This document shows positions 8,547 to 18,870 of a stretch of DNA of 64,000 nt, piece by piece. The DNA is taken from assembly GCA_947453945.1 (NCBI GenBank), contig CANGJB010000013.1:1-64000 (forward strand). The letters are read 5' to 3'. Origin of the DNA: Sphingomonadaceae bacterium. GTDB taxonomy: Bacteria; Pseudomonadota; Alphaproteobacteria; Sphingomonadales; Sphingomonadaceae. The notes below the pieces were generated by a model that did no database searches, was not told the origin of the DNA, and worked only from the letters and a program-made list of their open reading frames with translations. The translations under genes were made by a program, and so were the position numbers. The number at the start of each line of letters is the position of its first letter. Within the stretch, counting starts at the first letter, position 1.

Positions 8547-9887
8547 TCACCCCGCCGGCGCGATTTCCTCCGGCGCATTCGCCACCACGCCCAGCACCGC
8601 CGCCCAGGCCTCCACATTCTGCGCAAGCGCCGCGCGGTCGATCTTGTCGAGCGTGTCGTCGGGCGTGTGGTGCAGGTCGAAATAGTGCGTCATGTCTTGG
8701 CTTAGGTCGATCACCGCCAGCTTCTGCGCCGCGATCACCGGGCCGACATCGGCCCCACCCTCAACTTCGCCTTGGCCGCGCGGGATGCCCAGCGGCGCCA
8801 GCGCCGCTGCCACCCGGTCGGCCAGTGCGGCATTGGCAGCTGCAAACTTCATCTCGGCGCGCCACACCCGGTCCGCGCCCGAATCGCTTTCCATGGCCAG
8901 CGCGTGATGCTCGGGATGCGCCTTGGCATAAGCCGCGCCGCCCGCAGCGCCGATTTCCTCCGCGCCCGCCATCAGCACGCGGATCGTGCGCAAGGTCTGC
9001 CCGGCCCCTCGCGCCTTGAGCGCCGCCGCTGTCACGATCGCGCAGCCCGCGCCGTCATCCACCGCGCCGGTGCCCAGATCCCAGCTGTCGAGATGGCAGC
9101 CGACGAGGATTGGCGGAAGCGCCGGATCGCGCCCGGGCAGTTCGCCGATCACGTTGCCCGTGGGCAGGCTCTCTGCCGTCCGCCCGGTCAAGGTCAGCGC
9201 CATCCGCAGCGCCTTGCCCTTGCCGATCAGCCGCACCAACATGTCGGCATCGGGGTTCGACATCGCCGCCGCCGGGATCGGCGTCACGCCCGCCGGAAAA
9301 TTGGTCACGCCGGTATGCGGATTGCGGTGGCTGTCCGTTCCGATCGAGCGGATCACGATGGCCGCGGCTCCCTTGGTCGAGGCGACCGCCGGCCCCGCAC
9401 GCCGCGCCTGTCCGTAGGGCCCATAGCCGCTGCCGTCCTGCGCCGCCTTCATCGCATGATCGAGGAACACGATCTTGCCGGTCAGCGATCCCGCCGGCAC
9501 CGCCTTCAGCGCATCGAGCGAAGCGAAATAGACCACATCGCCTTCCAGCCCCGCATCCGGCGTCGTGCCGCTGAAGCCCAGCGCTGTTACCGCCAGCTTC
9601 TGCGGCACGGGCAGGGTCAGCCGCGCCGCGTCCAGCCCGCGCACATAGGCCCGCGTCACCGCCAGCTCGATGGCGACATTGCTAAAACCCAGCGCCTTCA
9701 ATCTTTCCGCCGCCCACTGGCGCCCGCGCGCCTCGGCTTCACTACCCGCCAGCCGCTGGCCAACCTCGCTGGTCAGTCCCGCGACGAAGTCCCATGCCAC
9801 ATCGCCCTCGGCAGGGGCGGGCGCCGCCATGGCCGTGGCGGGAATGGCCAGCACCGCCAGTGCCAGATTGCGAGCGAAACCCTTCAT
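8547..9887 (-). CDS. Secreted M28 family zinc metallopeptidase
   Basis: A 446-residue exported peptidase with a signal peptide (hydrophobic core after MKGFARN, cleavage near AMA-AP). A PA-like insert lies in the middle. The M28 metal site is H and D in GCHLDSWDLGTGAVDDGAG, E in GAEEIG, D in ESDSGA and H in DLHHTPDDT. It is expected to act as an aminopeptidase or carboxypeptidase in the periplasm or outside. ATG 9887 is preferred over an in-frame TTG one codon upstream because AAGGAG lies 7 bp before it. It is divergent from ettA. Confidence 0.9.
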   Translation of the reverse strand: MKGFARNLALAVLAIPATAMAAPAPAEGDVAWDFVAGLTSEVGQRLAGSEAEARGRQWAAERLKALGFSNVAIELAVTRAYVRGLDAARLTLPVPQKLAVTALGFSGTTPDAGLEGDVVYFASLDALKAVPAGSLTGKIVFLDHAMKAAQDGSGYGPYGQARRAGPAVASTKGAAAIVIRSIGTDSHRNPHTGVTNFPAGVTPIPAAAMSNPDADMLVRLIGKGKALRMALTLTGRTAESLPTGNVIGELPGRDPALPPILVGCHLDSWDLGTGAVDDGAGCAIVTAAALKARGAGQTLRTIRVLMAGAEEIGAAGGAAYAKAHPEHHALAMESDSGADRVWRAEMKFAAANAALADRVAAALAPLGIPRGQGEVEGGADVGPVIAAQKLAVIDLSQDMTHYFDLHHTPDDTLDKIDRAALAQNVEAWAAVLGVVANAPEEIAPAG

Positions 9888-10046
9888 CAAACAGCTCCTT
9901 CAAAGCGCAGCCCGGCGCGCAAGCTGCCCCTGCCGTAACAGAAGTGCGCGCCGGGATCGACCTGCGCCACTCCACCCGCTTGCCCGCCCGCGCGCGCACC
10001 TGTAGAGCGCGCGGCAACTCCGCTTCAGAATACGCAAGGACCTCCG

Positions 10047-11720
<1,674 letters not shown>

Positions 11721-11729
11721 CGGCTTGAT

Positions 11730-11761
11730 CCGTTCATGTTGAAGGACTTCAACATGAACGG
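11730..11761. repeat. Perfect 15-bp inverted repeat with 2-base centre downstream of ettA
   Basis: The arms are CCGTTCATGTTGAAG and CTTCAACATGAACGG separated by GA. Outside them GGCTT (11722-11726) can also pair with AAGCC (11762-11766). The arms are clearly more AT-rich than the surroundings. There is no T run, so this is not a classical terminator. It may stabilise the ettA 3' end or be an operator for the following gene. Confidence 0.7.
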
Positions 11762-11812
11762 AAGCCGCCGACACGGTTCAGCCGCAAGACAGCCCGCGTG
11801 CTGTAGTCCGGA

Positions 11813-11849
11813 TACATGGGAGGCCCCGAGCGAGTCGGTGCCCCATGTA
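11813..11849 (+). promoter_or_regulatory. Leader hairpin upstream of the RcnB-like gene
   Basis: TACATGGG and CCCATGTA can close a stem around a GC-rich internal segment, ending 15 bases before the ATG at 11865. It could influence translation of the downstream gene. I do not recognise it as any known riboswitch. Confidence 0.35.
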
Positions 11850-11864
11850 ACCGGAGCCGGGACC

Positions 11865-13004
11865 ATGGCGACCAAGTCCGTTTTGAAGAACAGCGCATCC
11901 GCCCTTCTTGCCCTCCTCTTGGGCACGGCGGCGCTGATACCTGCCACGGCCAGCGCGCAGGAACGCGTCGATCGCGGTGAGCGCGGTGCCGGACGGATGG
12001 AGCGCATGGAGCGCCCAGCCCCCCCGCCGGTTCAGGCTCAGGTTCAGGCCCCCCGCGCCCCGGTGATGAACGCCCCTTCCGGCGGCTGGCAGAGCCGTGC
12101 CCCCGTGATGAGCGCCCCGTCCGTCCCGCAAAGCCGCCCGCCCGTGATGAACGCTCCCTCCGGCTGGCAGGGCCGCGCACCCGTCGCAAACGCGCCGTCC
12201 GGCTGGCAGGGCCGTCCGGCATGGCAGAACGGTGCCGGGAACCGTGAAGACGGAGACCGGGAACGCGGTGATCGCGGCAATGGCGTGAACCCCTCGGGCC
12301 AGTCCACGTTCGGCCGTCCGGCATGGCAGAACAATCGCGGACAGGTGAACCAGCCTCCGCAGGCCGGCGACCCGGCATGGGGCACCCGCAACCAGACTTA
12401 TGTCGATCCCAATCGCGGCCGCCCTGCCGAGCAAGGCGACCGCCGCGATGGCCGCGACTGGCAGAACAACCGCAACAACACCTGGCAGGGCAACCGCGCA
12501 GAAAATCGTGGGGACCGCGGGCGCGACCGTGTCGCCCCCTACCTCGGCCACGACGACCGCTGGAGCCCGAACGACAACCGCGCCGACAACCGCTCCAACA
12601 ACCGTGACGACCGCTGGCGCGGCAACAACGGCTGGCGCGGCAACAACAACAATTGGGGCAGCAATCGCTGGGGCTATAACAACGGCGGACGCGGCTGGGA
12701 CCGCAACGGCTGGCGGCGTGACAACCGCTACAACTGGTCCGGCTGGCGCAATTCGCATCGCAGCACGTTCAGCCTCGGCCTCTATTACGCGCCCTGGCAG
12801 GATTACAGCTACAGCCGCTTCGGCATCGGTGCAGTCATCGGCGCGCCGTTCTACAGCCAGCGTTACTGGATTGCCGATCCCTGGGCCTATCGACTCCCGC
12901 CCGCGGACGGCCCCTATCGCTGGGTGCGCTATTACGATGATGCGCTGCTCGTGGATCTCTACTCGGGCGAAGTGGTCGATGTGATCTACGATATCTTCTA
13001 CTGA
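11865..13004 (+). CDS. Exported RcnB-like protein with Asn/Arg/Gly-rich middle
   Basis: A 379-residue protein with a signal peptide (hydrophobic core SALLALLLGTAALIPATASA). Four imperfect repeats of 13-16 residues follow, of the type RAPVMNAPSGWQG (about 64-125). Next is a long low-complexity region rich in N, R, D, G and W. The C-terminal domain ends YRWVRYYDDALLVDLYSGEV, the typical RcnB end. Characterised RcnB is periplasmic and linked to nickel/cobalt homeostasis, but most alphaproteobacterial members are uncharacterised. ATG 11865 gives an immediate signal peptide and follows GGAGCCGGGA; the upstream extension lacks one. Confidence 0.75.
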   Translation: MATKSVLKNSASALLALLLGTAALIPATASAQERVDRGERGAGRMERMERPAPPPVQAQVQAPRAPVMNAPSGGWQSRAPVMSAPSVPQSRPPVMNAPSGWQGRAPVANAPSGWQGRPAWQNGAGNREDGDRERGDRGNGVNPSGQSTFGRPAWQNNRGQVNQPPQAGDPAWGTRNQTYVDPNRGRPAEQGDRRDGRDWQNNRNNTWQGNRAENRGDRGRDRVAPYLGHDDRWSPNDNRADNRSNNRDDRWRGNNGWRGNNNNWGSNRWGYNNGGRGWDRNGWRRDNRYNWSGWRNSHRSTFSLGLYYAPWQDYSYSRFGIGAVIGAPFYSQRYWIADPWAYRLPPADGPYRWVRYYDDALLVDLYSGEVVDVIYDIFY

Positions 13005-13025
13005 TCAAGCTTGCCGGGGGTGTGC

Positions 13026-14531
13026 CTAGCGCGCCCCCGGTCTGCCGCCTGCGGCCCACGCCATCCGCCCGGGCGCATCTGCCGCCGCTTCGGTCAGCGC
13101 GGTGAAGAAGCGGTTGAAATCCCCCGCCGCCTGCCAATCGACCGGCGTCGAAAGATCGTCCGCCGGGTGGTGATAGCGCCGCTCGTACCAGTCCCGATAC
13201 CGCGCGCGCGATGCCTCGTCATAGGTCGCGAAAACAAAGCTCGCCCCCGGCACACCCGCTTCCATCAGCGGCCAGTTGTCCGAACGGCGCAGAAGGTTGC
13301 GCTCCGGCTCCGGGTCTTCCTGCACGGCAATCCCGCGCGCCTCAGCCACCTGCCGCACCAAATCGCCGAGCGTGCTTTCCTTTAGGCCATGCACCGTCAT
13401 GAGCTTGAGCGGATAAAGCGGCCGGACCTGATCGAGGTTGATCACCGCGGCAAGGCTGGCCAGCGGCAGGGTCGGGTGGTCCACAAACCAGCGCGAACCC
13501 CACAGCCCTTTCTCTTCGCCGGTGAAGACCGCAAACAGCACCGGTCGTTTCAGCCCCTTGCCTGCCCGCATCTCGGCAAATTGCTCCAGCAGCGCGACAT
13601 AGGCCGCATCATCCAGCGTGCCGTTGTAAAGCCCATCGCCGTCCACCGGCTCGCCCCGGCCATAGCCATCAAGGTGCGCGGCAATGACAATGGCCTGATC
13701 TGCCAGCGCCGGATCGGTCCCCGGCAGCAGGCCCAGCACATTGGCCGAGCGCGTGAGGCGCCGTGTCACCGTCAGCGCGGCCCCTGCCGGCCCAAGTTCC
13801 ACGCGCGGCAAGTCCGTCCCCACCGCGCCCGCCTTCAGGATTTGCGCCGCCTGCTTCGTCAGCCGCGCCAGCACATCGGGATTGAGCACGCCCTGCAGGA
13901 AGGGCGCCCCTGCCTTGGCCTTCACCACATCCTCCAGCGGGGTAACGCTGCGCGAATAAGCAAAAGGCCAGCGGATCGGCTCGCCCGGCAGGCCCGGCGC
14001 CGCCATCAGCAGCATCCCCGCCGCGCCCGCATCCTGCAGCGCCTGCGCCCGGTCGAACCCTTTCAGCCGCGCCGGTGCCGGGCGGCCATAGCAGACCACC
14101 AGCTGGCCCTGCACGCCGCCGATTTCCTCCGGTCCGCAATAGCCGCGGAATGTCGCAGGGGCCGAAAGCGCCTTGGGCGTCAGCGCGGAAGGCGCGAGTT
14201 GCACCTCCCGGTTGAAGCGCAACCTCTTGCCGCCAATCGAAAGCCGCGATGCCGCCTCATCCAGCCGCAAATCCTCGAACGGGATCGTCTGGAACCACTC
14301 GCCATCCGTCCCCGCAGGCTTCAGCCCGGCATCGGCAAAGCGCTTCGCGACCACCGCCGCCGCCCGGTCATACCCCGCAGAGCCGGTATCGCGCCCCTCC
14401 ATCACATCGGAGGAAAGCTCCTCCGTCAGCGCCCACCACGCCCGGGTCTCGGCATCCGGAGCATGGTCGCCCGCCTGTGCCGCAGCCCCTGACAAGGCCA
14501 AGGCACCGGCCAGGGAAAGCCCGAACCTCAA
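13026..14531 (-). CDS. Secreted M28 family peptidase, translationally coupled to rsh
   Basis: A 501-residue exported peptidase with a short signal peptide (LSLAGALALSGAAAQA). Metal ligands are visible in AAHLDGYGRG, LDDAAY, TGEEKGLWGS, NLDQ and RRYHHPADD, with a PA-like insert in the first half. The predicted start is a TTG whose last two bases are shared with the TGA stop of rsh (TTGA overlap). No ATG fits the signal peptide. Its activity and substrate are unknown. It is unrelated at the sequence level to the other M28 gene beyond the catalytic core. Confidence 0.87.
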   Translation of the reverse strand: MRFGLSLAGALALSGAAAQAGDHAPDAETRAWWALTEELSSDVMEGRDTGSAGYDRAAAVVAKRFADAGLKPAGTDGEWFQTIPFEDLRLDEAASRLSIGGKRLRFNREVQLAPSALTPKALSAPATFRGYCGPEEIGGVQGQLVVCYGRPAPARLKGFDRAQALQDAGAAGMLLMAAPGLPGEPIRWPFAYSRSVTPLEDVVKAKAGAPFLQGVLNPDVLARLTKQAAQILKAGAVGTDLPRVELGPAGAALTVTRRLTRSANVLGLLPGTDPALADQAIVIAAHLDGYGRGEPVDGDGLYNGTLDDAAYVALLEQFAEMRAGKGLKRPVLFAVFTGEEKGLWGSRWFVDHPTLPLASLAAVINLDQVRPLYPLKLMTVHGLKESTLGDLVRQVAEARGIAVQEDPEPERNLLRRSDNWPLMEAGVPGASFVFATYDEASRARYRDWYERRYHHPADDLSTPVDWQAAGDFNRFFTALTEAAADAPGRMAWAAGGRPGAR

Positions 14532-16627
14532 ATCCGGTCCGCCTGCGCCACCGCATCGCTGGCGCGCAGCGCGCTCACGATCCGCGTCAGATGCGCCAGA
14601 TCGCGCACTTCAAGGTCCACCTCATAGGTATGGAACGGATTCTCGCGCTGGGTCATTTCCAGATTGACCACGTTGGCGTGGTTCTTGGCAAAAACGCCCG
14701 CCATTTCCGCCAGCGTGCCCGGCCGGTTGTAAAGCTCGGCCCTGATCCGCCCAACCGCCCCATCGGTGCGCGCATCCCATGAAAGGTCGATCCAGTCGGC
14801 ATCGATCCCGCTCGCAAGGCTCATGCAGTCGATGGCGTGGACCGTCACCCCCTGCCCCATGCGCCTCAGCCCCACGATGCGGTCCCCCGGCACCGGATGG
14901 CAGCAATCGGCCAGCTTGAAGGCCATGCCCGGCGTCAGGCCGCGCACCGCGATGGCGCGCTGCTGGCTGGGCCACCCCTCGCTTGCGGGCAGGTTCGCCG
15001 CGCTGCCCGGCACCAGCGCTTCCATCACTTGCCGGTCTTCGATCTTGGCGCTGCCGATGGCGAACATCAGCTCTTCCTCGTTGCCCACCTTGAGCCGCTT
15101 GATCGCGTCAGTCAGGGCTTTCTTGCCGATCTTGCTCGGTAGCCGCTCGGCGATCTCATCATAGAGCTTGCGGCCGATCTCGGCGATCTCGGCGCGCTCC
15201 TTCTGGCGCACCGCGCGGCGGATCGCGGCGCGCGCCTTGCCCGTCACCACAAACGCCAGCCACGAAAGCTGGGGCTCGCTGGTGCGGCTCTTGATGATCT
15301 CCACCACGTCGCCATTGGTCAGCTGCGTGCGCAGCGGCACGTGGCGCCCGTTGATCTTGGCGCCCACCGCCTGCGCGCCCAGATTGGTGTGCACGGCAAA
15401 GGCAAAGTCGATCGGGGTCGCGCCCTTGGGCAACTGATAGAGCGCGCCCTTGGGCGTGAAGGCAAAGATGCGGTCCTGATAGATCGCCATCTTGGTGTTT
15501 TCGAGCAGCTCGTCCGGATCGTGGCTCGCTTCCAGAATCTCGACCAGATCGCGCACCCAGCCCACTTGCCCATCGGGCAGCGCGCCCTGCTTGTAGGCCC
15601 AGTGCGCGGCAAGGCCGAACTCGTTGATCCGGTGCATCTCGTGCGTTTTGATCTGCACTTCCACGCGCATCGCGTTGTTGTAGATCAGCGAAGTGTGCAG
15701 GCCCTTGTAGCCGTTCATCTTGGGCGTCGAGATGTAGTCCTTGAACCGCCCCGGAATCATCTGCCAGGTCCGGTGCAGCAGCCCGAGCGAGGTATAGCAG
15801 TCCTCCGCGCTATCGGTCAGCACGCGAAACGCCATGATGTCGGTGATCTGCTCGAAGCTCACGTGGCGCTCGGCCATCTTGCGCCAGATCGAGAACGGAT
15901 GCTTCTCGCGGCCTGAAACTTCCACCTTCAGCCCTGCCTCCGCCAGCGTCTGCTTGATCGCCAGCGCGATGGAATCGACTTGCGCGCCTTCCTCGCTGCG
16001 GATCGCTGAAAGCCGCCCGGTAATCGTGGCATAGGCTTCGGGCTCCAACTGCTCGAAGGCGAGGAGCTGCATCTCGCGCATGTATTCGTACATGCCCACC
16101 CGCTCGGCCAGCGGGGCGTAGATCTCCATCGTCTCACGCGCGATGCGGCGGCGCTTGTCCTCGCTCTTGATGTAGTGGAGCGTGCGCATGTTGTGCAGCC
16201 GGTCCGCCAGCTTCACCAGCAGCACGCGCAAATCTTCGGACATCGCCAGCAGGAACTTGCGCAGGTTCTCCGCCGCGCGCTCCGTATCGCTCATCGTCTC
16301 GATCTTGGAGAGCTTGGTCACCCCATCGACCAGCCGCGCCACTTCAGGCCCGAACAGGCGCTCCACTTCCTCCACCGTGGCGAGGGTATCCTCCACCGTA
16401 TCGTGGAGCAGCGCGGTGATGATCGTTTCCTGATCGAGCTTGAGCTCGGTCATCAGGCCCGCCACTTCGACCGGGTGCGAGAAGTAGGGATCACCCGAGG
16501 CGCGCTTCTGCGTGCCGTGTTTCTGCACGGTATAGACATAGGCGCGGTTCAGCATCGCCTCGTCCGCATCCGGATCATAGGCTAGCACGCGTTCGACAAG
16601 TTCGTACTGGCGGAGCATTGCCCCCAT
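14528..16627 (-). CDS. rsh: Bifunctional (p)ppGpp synthetase/hydrolase (Rel/SpoT homologue)
   Basis: A 699-residue long RSH enzyme that makes and degrades the alarmone (p)ppGpp. The HD hydrolase domain has H51 and the HD pair at 75-76 (LLHDTVEDT). The synthetase domain has the RFKD motif (294-297) typical of bifunctional enzymes, GYKGLHTSL, and EVQIKTHEMHRINEFGLAAHW. TGS, helical and C-terminal ACT domains follow (LYNRPGTLAEMAGVF). ATG 16627 is preferred because AAGGG lies at proper spacing; ATG 16618 is an alternative. This is normally the only long RSH of an alphaproteobacterium and integrates carbon and nitrogen starvation signals. Confidence 0.96.
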   Translation of the reverse strand: MGAMLRQYELVERVLAYDPDADEAMLNRAYVYTVQKHGTQKRASGDPYFSHPVEVAGLMTELKLDQETIITALLHDTVEDTLATVEEVERLFGPEVARLVDGVTKLSKIETMSDTERAAENLRKFLLAMSEDLRVLLVKLADRLHNMRTLHYIKSEDKRRRIARETMEIYAPLAERVGMYEYMREMQLLAFEQLEPEAYATITGRLSAIRSEEGAQVDSIALAIKQTLAEAGLKVEVSGREKHPFSIWRKMAERHVSFEQITDIMAFRVLTDSAEDCYTSLGLLHRTWQMIPGRFKDYISTPKMNGYKGLHTSLIYNNAMRVEVQIKTHEMHRINEFGLAAHWAYKQGALPDGQVGWVRDLVEILEASHDPDELLENTKMAIYQDRIFAFTPKGALYQLPKGATPIDFAFAVHTNLGAQAVGAKINGRHVPLRTQLTNGDVVEIIKSRTSEPQLSWLAFVVTGKARAAIRRAVRQKERAEIAEIGRKLYDEIAERLPSKIGKKALTDAIKRLKVGNEEELMFAIGSAKIEDRQVMEALVPGSAANLPASEGWPSQQRAIAVRGLTPGMAFKLADCCHPVPGDRIVGLRRMGQGVTVHAIDCMSLASGIDADWIDLSWDARTDGAVGRIRAELYNRPGTLAEMAGVFAKNHANVVNLEMTQRENPFHTYEVDLEVRDLAHLTRIVSALRASDAVAQADRI

Positions 16628-16747
16628 AGATGGCCCTTGCAGGCGCAAACCGACAAGGGAAAATCCCCCTGATAAGCAAAACTTTCACGCCCCTGTTGCC
16701 ATGACGGGGCCGCCGCGCCACGAAAGGCCGTGAAACGGGAGGCAGGA

Positions 16748-17938
16748 TTGACGGTAGACCGACGTGCTCAGCTGATGGAGGCCCTGCGTTCGGGGGTATG
16801 GCTCGATGCGGGGCGTGTGCGCGTCTATGCCGCGATGGTGCTCGTCGCCTACCTGCCGATGATGGTGAAGGTCTATCGTGAGGCGACCGGCACTGTCGGC
16901 AGCGATTTTCTCGCGTTCTGGGGCGCGGGCCGCCTGCTGCAGGCCGGTCCGGCCGCGCGCGTCTACGATCTCGTGGCCCAGCACGCCGCGCAGATGGCCG
17001 CCGGCACCGGGCAGATGGTCGCGTATGTCAATCCGCCGCCCTACCTGTTCCTCGCCGCGCCCTTGGGCCTCATGCCCTATGCTGCCGCATGGATCGTGTG
17101 GGCGCTCGCAGGCTGGGCGGTCTGGTTCCTCGTCGCCCGCCGCGCGCTGCCTGATGCGGGAGCCGCCGGAGCGCTGATCGTCCTCGCCTTCCCCGCCGCC
17201 TATCTCGCCGCCAGCCACGCGCAGAACGGCTTTATCACCGGCGCGATCCTGATTGCCGCCGTGCTCAGCTTGCGCCGCAGCCAAGCGCTGTCCGGCGCGC
17301 TGTTCGGCCTCCTCGTGATCAAACCGCACCTTGCGCTGCTGGTGCCCTTCTGGCTCGCCGCCGGGCGCAAATGGACCGCCATGACCGCCGCCGCCGCTTC
17401 GGCCGCTGCGCTATGCCTTGCCTCGCTGCTCGTCTTCGGCCTCGATACCTGGCGCGCTTATCCGCAAAGCTTCGCTGTCAGCCAGACCCTCATGGCGCAA
17501 ACCAGCGGCGAATTCTTCCTGCGCATGTGCACGCCCTATGCGGCCTTGCGCGTCCTGTTCGGCCCCACCGCCGCGATATATGGCCAAGCGGTCATCACCG
17601 TGATCACCGGCGCGCTCGCCTGCCTCTACTGGCGCCGCGCCCCGTCAGTCGAAGCCGCCGGCGCGATGCTCCTCGCCGCCACCGCGCTCGCCTCGCCCTA
17701 CCTGTTCAGCTATGATCTGCCGTTCCTCATCATGCCGATCGCCTTCCTTGCCGGCATGGGCCGCCGGGAGGGCTGGCGGCCGTGGGAGAAATCGCTGCTC
17801 GTGGCTGTCTGGCTCGCCCCCCTCGCCACCCGCGCCGCTGCGTTGCCGCTGGGGCTCAACCTCATGCCGCTGCCGGCAGCGGTGCTTTTCTGGCTGGTCT
17901 GGAGCACCTGGGCGCCCCAGAAAACGCAGTTGGCTTAA
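16748..17938 (+). CDS. Glycosyltransferase family 87 (DUF2029) membrane protein
   Basis: A polytopic inner-membrane protein of about 396 residues with 9-11 hydrophobic segments. The N-terminal region contains SDFLAFWGAGRLLQAGPAARVYD and then VNPPPYLFLAAPLG, the signatures of DUF2029/GT87 polyprenol-phosphate-sugar-dependent transferases. Characterised relatives are mycobacterial mannosyltransferases; the acceptor here is unknown. The TTG at 16748 is chosen for its GGGAGG at 5 bp; a GTG at 16730 is possible. It is convergent with hemF, with a 4-base overlap of the stops. Confidence 0.8.
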   Translation: MTVDRRAQLMEALRSGVWLDAGRVRVYAAMVLVAYLPMMVKVYREATGTVGSDFLAFWGAGRLLQAGPAARVYDLVAQHAAQMAAGTGQMVAYVNPPPYLFLAAPLGLMPYAAAWIVWALAGWAVWFLVARRALPDAGAAGALIVLAFPAAYLAASHAQNGFITGAILIAAVLSLRRSQALSGALFGLLVIKPHLALLVPFWLAAGRKWTAMTAAAASAAALCLASLLVFGLDTWRAYPQSFAVSQTLMAQTSGEFFLRMCTPYAALRVLFGPTAAIYGQAVITVITGALACLYWRRAPSVEAAGAMLLAATALASPYLFSYDLPFLIMPIAFLAGMGRREGWRPWEKSLLVAVWLAPLATRAAALPLGLNLMPLPAAVLFWLVWSTWAPQKTQLA

Positions 17939-18825
17939 ACCCAGTTCGCCTCTGGCGGCAGGCTCATCAGGATCGCATCGATGTTGCCCCCGGTCTTGAG
18001 GCCAAACAACGTGCCCCGGTCATAGACCAAGTTGAACTCGGCATAGCGCCCGCGCCATGTCAGCTGCTGGAGCTTGTCCTCCTGCGTCCAGTCCATGTTC
18101 ATCCGCCGCCGAACCAGCGCGGGATAAACGTTGAGAAACGCCTCGCCCACATCGCGGGTCAGCGCAAAGTTCGCCTCGAACCCGGCATCGTCGGGGCATT
18201 CGAGGTGGTCATAGAAAATGCCGCCCACGCCCCGGTGCACCTTGCGGTGGGGGATATAGAAGTAGTCGTCCGCCCAGGCCTTGAACTTGGGGTAGTAGGC
18301 CGGGTCATGCTTGTCGCACGCCGCCTTGTAGCTCGCGTGAAAGTCGGCCGTATCTTCGTCATAGGGGATCGGCGGATTGAGATCGCCGCCGCCGCCAAAC
18401 CACGCCTTGCGCGTGGTAAGGAAGCGCGTGTTCATGTGCACGGCGGGCACGTGCGGGTTCGCCATATGCGCCACAAGGCTGATGCCGGTCGCGGTAAAGC
18501 CGGGGTTTTCAGGGTCCGCGCCGTTCATCGTCTTGGCGAATTCCGGGCTGAACGCGCCGCCCACGGTCGAAACGTTGACACCGACCTTCTCGAACACCTT
18601 GCCCTTCATCAGGCCCTGCACACCGCCGCCGCCGTCGGCGACAGGCTCGCCGTCATGCTCGCGGTTCCACGGCGTGTAGGTGAAGCTCGCGTTGCTCCCC
18701 GCCTCACGCTCGATCGCCTCGAACTCGGCGCAGATCCTGTCTCGCAGGCTTTCGAACCATGTGCGGGCTTGGGCGGTGTGGGGGCTCCAGTCGGAAGCCA
18801 GTTCAGCGGTTGGTGCAGTGCTCAT
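17935..18825 (-). CDS. hemF: Oxygen-dependent coproporphyrinogen III oxidase
   Basis: A 296-residue aerobic enzyme that decarboxylates coproporphyrinogen III to protoporphyrinogen IX in haem synthesis. Conserved segments seen: GGGGVQGLMKGKVFEKVGVN, HMNTRFL, WFGGGGDLNPP, GVGGIFYDHL and RGRYAEFNLVYDRGT. The length is typical. The oxygen-independent counterpart hemN is at 25710-27041, so haem synthesis can continue across oxygen tensions. The start ATG gives the usual N-terminus. Confidence 0.97.
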   Translation of the reverse strand: MSTAPTAELASDWSPHTAQARTWFESLRDRICAEFEAIEREAGSNASFTYTPWNREHDGEPVADGGGGVQGLMKGKVFEKVGVNVSTVGGAFSPEFAKTMNGADPENPGFTATGISLVAHMANPHVPAVHMNTRFLTTRKAWFGGGGDLNPPIPYDEDTADFHASYKAACDKHDPAYYPKFKAWADDYFYIPHRKVHRGVGGIFYDHLECPDDAGFEANFALTRDVGEAFLNVYPALVRRRMNMDWTQEDKLQQLTWRGRYAEFNLVYDRGTLFGLKTGGNIDAILMSLPPEANWV

Positions 18826-18870
18826 GGCTCAAGTCTTGCCAAGCCAAACGCGATCCGGCAAGGCCTGTGC

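Noticed and set aside
11778..12758. A 326-codon Ala/Val-rich frame on the minus strand
   Set aside because: It is the mirror of the Asn/Arg/Gly-rich region of the RcnB-like gene; such low-complexity regions open all frames.
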